Assembly (NCBI RefSeq): GCF_900106535.1
Contig: NZ_FNOH01000001.1
Location: forward strand, 1,116,001 to 1,180,000
Direction: 5' to 3'
Origin: Myxococcus xanthus
GTDB lineage: Bacteria; Myxococcota; Myxococcia; Myxococcales; Myxococcaceae
DNA: 64,000 nucleotides
In this document: positions 63,334 to 64,000 of the stretch, piece after piece
Position numbering within the stretch: the stretch's first letter is position 1
Layout: every line of letters begins with the position of its first letter
The notes under the pieces: generated by a model
Told to the model about the DNA's origin: nothing
Seen by the model: only the letters and a program-made list of their open reading frames with translations
The model's database searches: none
Program-made: the position numbers and the translations under genes

Positions 63334-64000
63334 ATGCCGCAGCTTGGTCCTTACACCCTGCCGAATCCGTACATCCTGGCCCCCATGGCCGGGGTGAGCG
63401 AGATGCCCTTCCGTGTGCTCGCCTTCCGTCTGGGCGCGGCGCTCTGTCCCACCGAGCTCGTCAGCTCGCAGGGGCTGATGCGCGCCAACCAGCGGACGTT
63501 GAAGTACCTGCGCTACGACGCCGAGGTGGAGCGGCCCTACTCGCTCCAAATCTACGGCGGTGAGCCGGAGGCCATGGCCCGGGCCGCGGTGGTGGGGCGC
63601 GAGGCGGGCGCGCAAATCATCGACATCAACATGGGCTGCCCGGTGAAGAAGGTGGTGAAGAACGGGGCGGGCAGCGGCCTGCTCTGTGACGTGCCCCGCG
63701 CGGCGGACATCGTCCGGCGCATCCGTGAGGCCACCGGCCTGCCCGTCACCTGCAAGATTCGCTCGGGCTGGGACGCCCGCAGCCTGAACTATCTTCAGGT
63801 GGCTGGCGCGCTCCAGGAGGCGGGCTGCGCGGGGCTGGCCATCCACCCCCGCACGCGCGAGCAGGGCTATTCAGGGCAGGCGGACTGGAGCGTCATCGCC
63901 GACCTCAAGCGCCACTTCCCGGAGCTGCCCATCATCGGCAACGGGGACGTGAAGACGCCCGCGGACGCGGCGCGCATGCTGGAGACCACCGGCTGTGACT
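63334..64000 (+). CDS. dusB: tRNA-dihydrouridine synthase (DusB-like), 3' end outside window
   Basis: Two hundred twenty-two codons are visible and the frame runs to the window end with no stop codon. The protein matches the Dus family: LPNPYILAPMAGVSEMPFRV at the start (FMN site), IIDINMGCPVKKVVKNGAGS with the catalytic Cys, GLPVTCKIRSGWD, AIHPRTREQGYSGQADWSVI and IIGNGDVKTPADA. It reduces uridines in tRNA D-loops with NADPH. It is divergent from the M50 protease gene, 95 bases apart. DusA is less likely because of the short, simple N-terminus. Confidence 0.92.
   Translation, partial: MPQLGPYTLPNPYILAPMAGVSEMPFRVLAFRLGAALCPTELVSSQGLMRANQRTLKYLRYDAEVERPYSLQIYGGEPEAMARAAVVGREAGAQIIDINMGCPVKKVVKNGAGSGLLCDVPRAADIVRRIREATGLPVTCKIRSGWDARSLNYLQVAGALQEAGCAGLAIHPRTREQGYSGQADWSVIADLKRHFPELPIIGNGDVKTPADAARMLETTGCD

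Overview
The window is about 64 kb of a high-GC (roughly 70 percent) myxobacterial chromosome, most likely from Myxococcus or a close Myxococcaceae relative. Four things support this: a SitA6/SitI6-type lipoprotein toxin and double-CXXCG immunity pair, families I know only from myxobacteria; several eukaryotic-like Ser/Thr kinases and hybrid histidine kinases; an 11-repeat MopE-like surface lipoprotein; and many lipoproteins and secreted proteases. Coding density is high, adjacent genes often overlap by 4 bases (ATGA or GTGA), and GTG/TTG starts are common. I see no tRNA, rRNA, CRISPR array, insertion sequence or prophage. The first and last genes are cut by the window edges.

Layout. 1-2.2 kb: the 3' end of a DUF4255 (Pvc16-like) gene of a contractile injection system, a small repeat protein and a membrane-anchored Cys-rich protein. 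2.3-6.7 kb: reverse-strand secreted or surface proteins (RCC1 propeller lipoprotein, MopE-like repeat lipoprotein, small exported protein) plus a STAS-like protein. 6.8-9.5 kb: convergent FAD 2-hydroxyacid dehydrogenase and SerA, which may form a redox pair through 2-hydroxyglutarate. 9.6-13.2 kb: a two-gene unit encoding a small protein and a 1073-residue protein that appears to join an Ig-like domain, a peptidoglycan-binding-like domain, a metzincin-type zinc protease and a CHAT caspase-like protease. 13.3-16.1 kb: secreted trypsin-like protease, STAS-like protein, small exported protein with a strong terminator. 16.2-19.2 kb: last two steps of tyrosine degradation and a chromate transporter.

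19.2-25.8 kb: a three-gene start/stop-overlapping operon (membrane-fused spermidine-synthase-like protein, membrane protein, exported protein), an LppM-like lipoprotein, YgfZ, and a cupin / VKOR-DsbA fusion / SUI1 operon. 25.8-30.3 kb: decayed sequence, NAD-type isocitrate dehydrogenase, DUF2270 membrane protein and a hybrid histidine kinase with an eroded ATPase domain. 30.6-37.6 kb: a second secreted protease, unknown proteins, a DUF1059 protein and the SitA6/SitI6 pair. 37.6-41.9 kb: XRE-cupin regulator with DUF4230 protein, divergent from a short-chain dehydrogenase and QueA-like gene, then a zinc alcohol dehydrogenase. 42-46.8 kb: Ppx/GppA, a second lipoprotein toxin (PD-(D/E)XK type) overlapping its DUF3396 immunity gene, a phospholipase-D-family synthase and a tiny His/Lys-rich lipoprotein. 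46.9-54.4 kb: Ser/Thr kinase, QueF, hybrid kinase with pseudo-receiver, ChbG/YdjC deacetylase, esterase and a TPR kinase. 54.6-64 kb: degenerate amidohydrolase, peroxiredoxin, GNAT, glycosyltransferase, CLC transporter with CBS domains, fatty-acid desaturase, M50 protease with TPRs, and the 5' part of a dihydrouridine synthase gene.

The most interesting item is the metzincin-CHAT fusion with its small partner. Next are the two lipoprotein toxin/immunity pairs, which fit kin discrimination by outer-membrane exchange. Function calls come from reading motifs; no database search was run.
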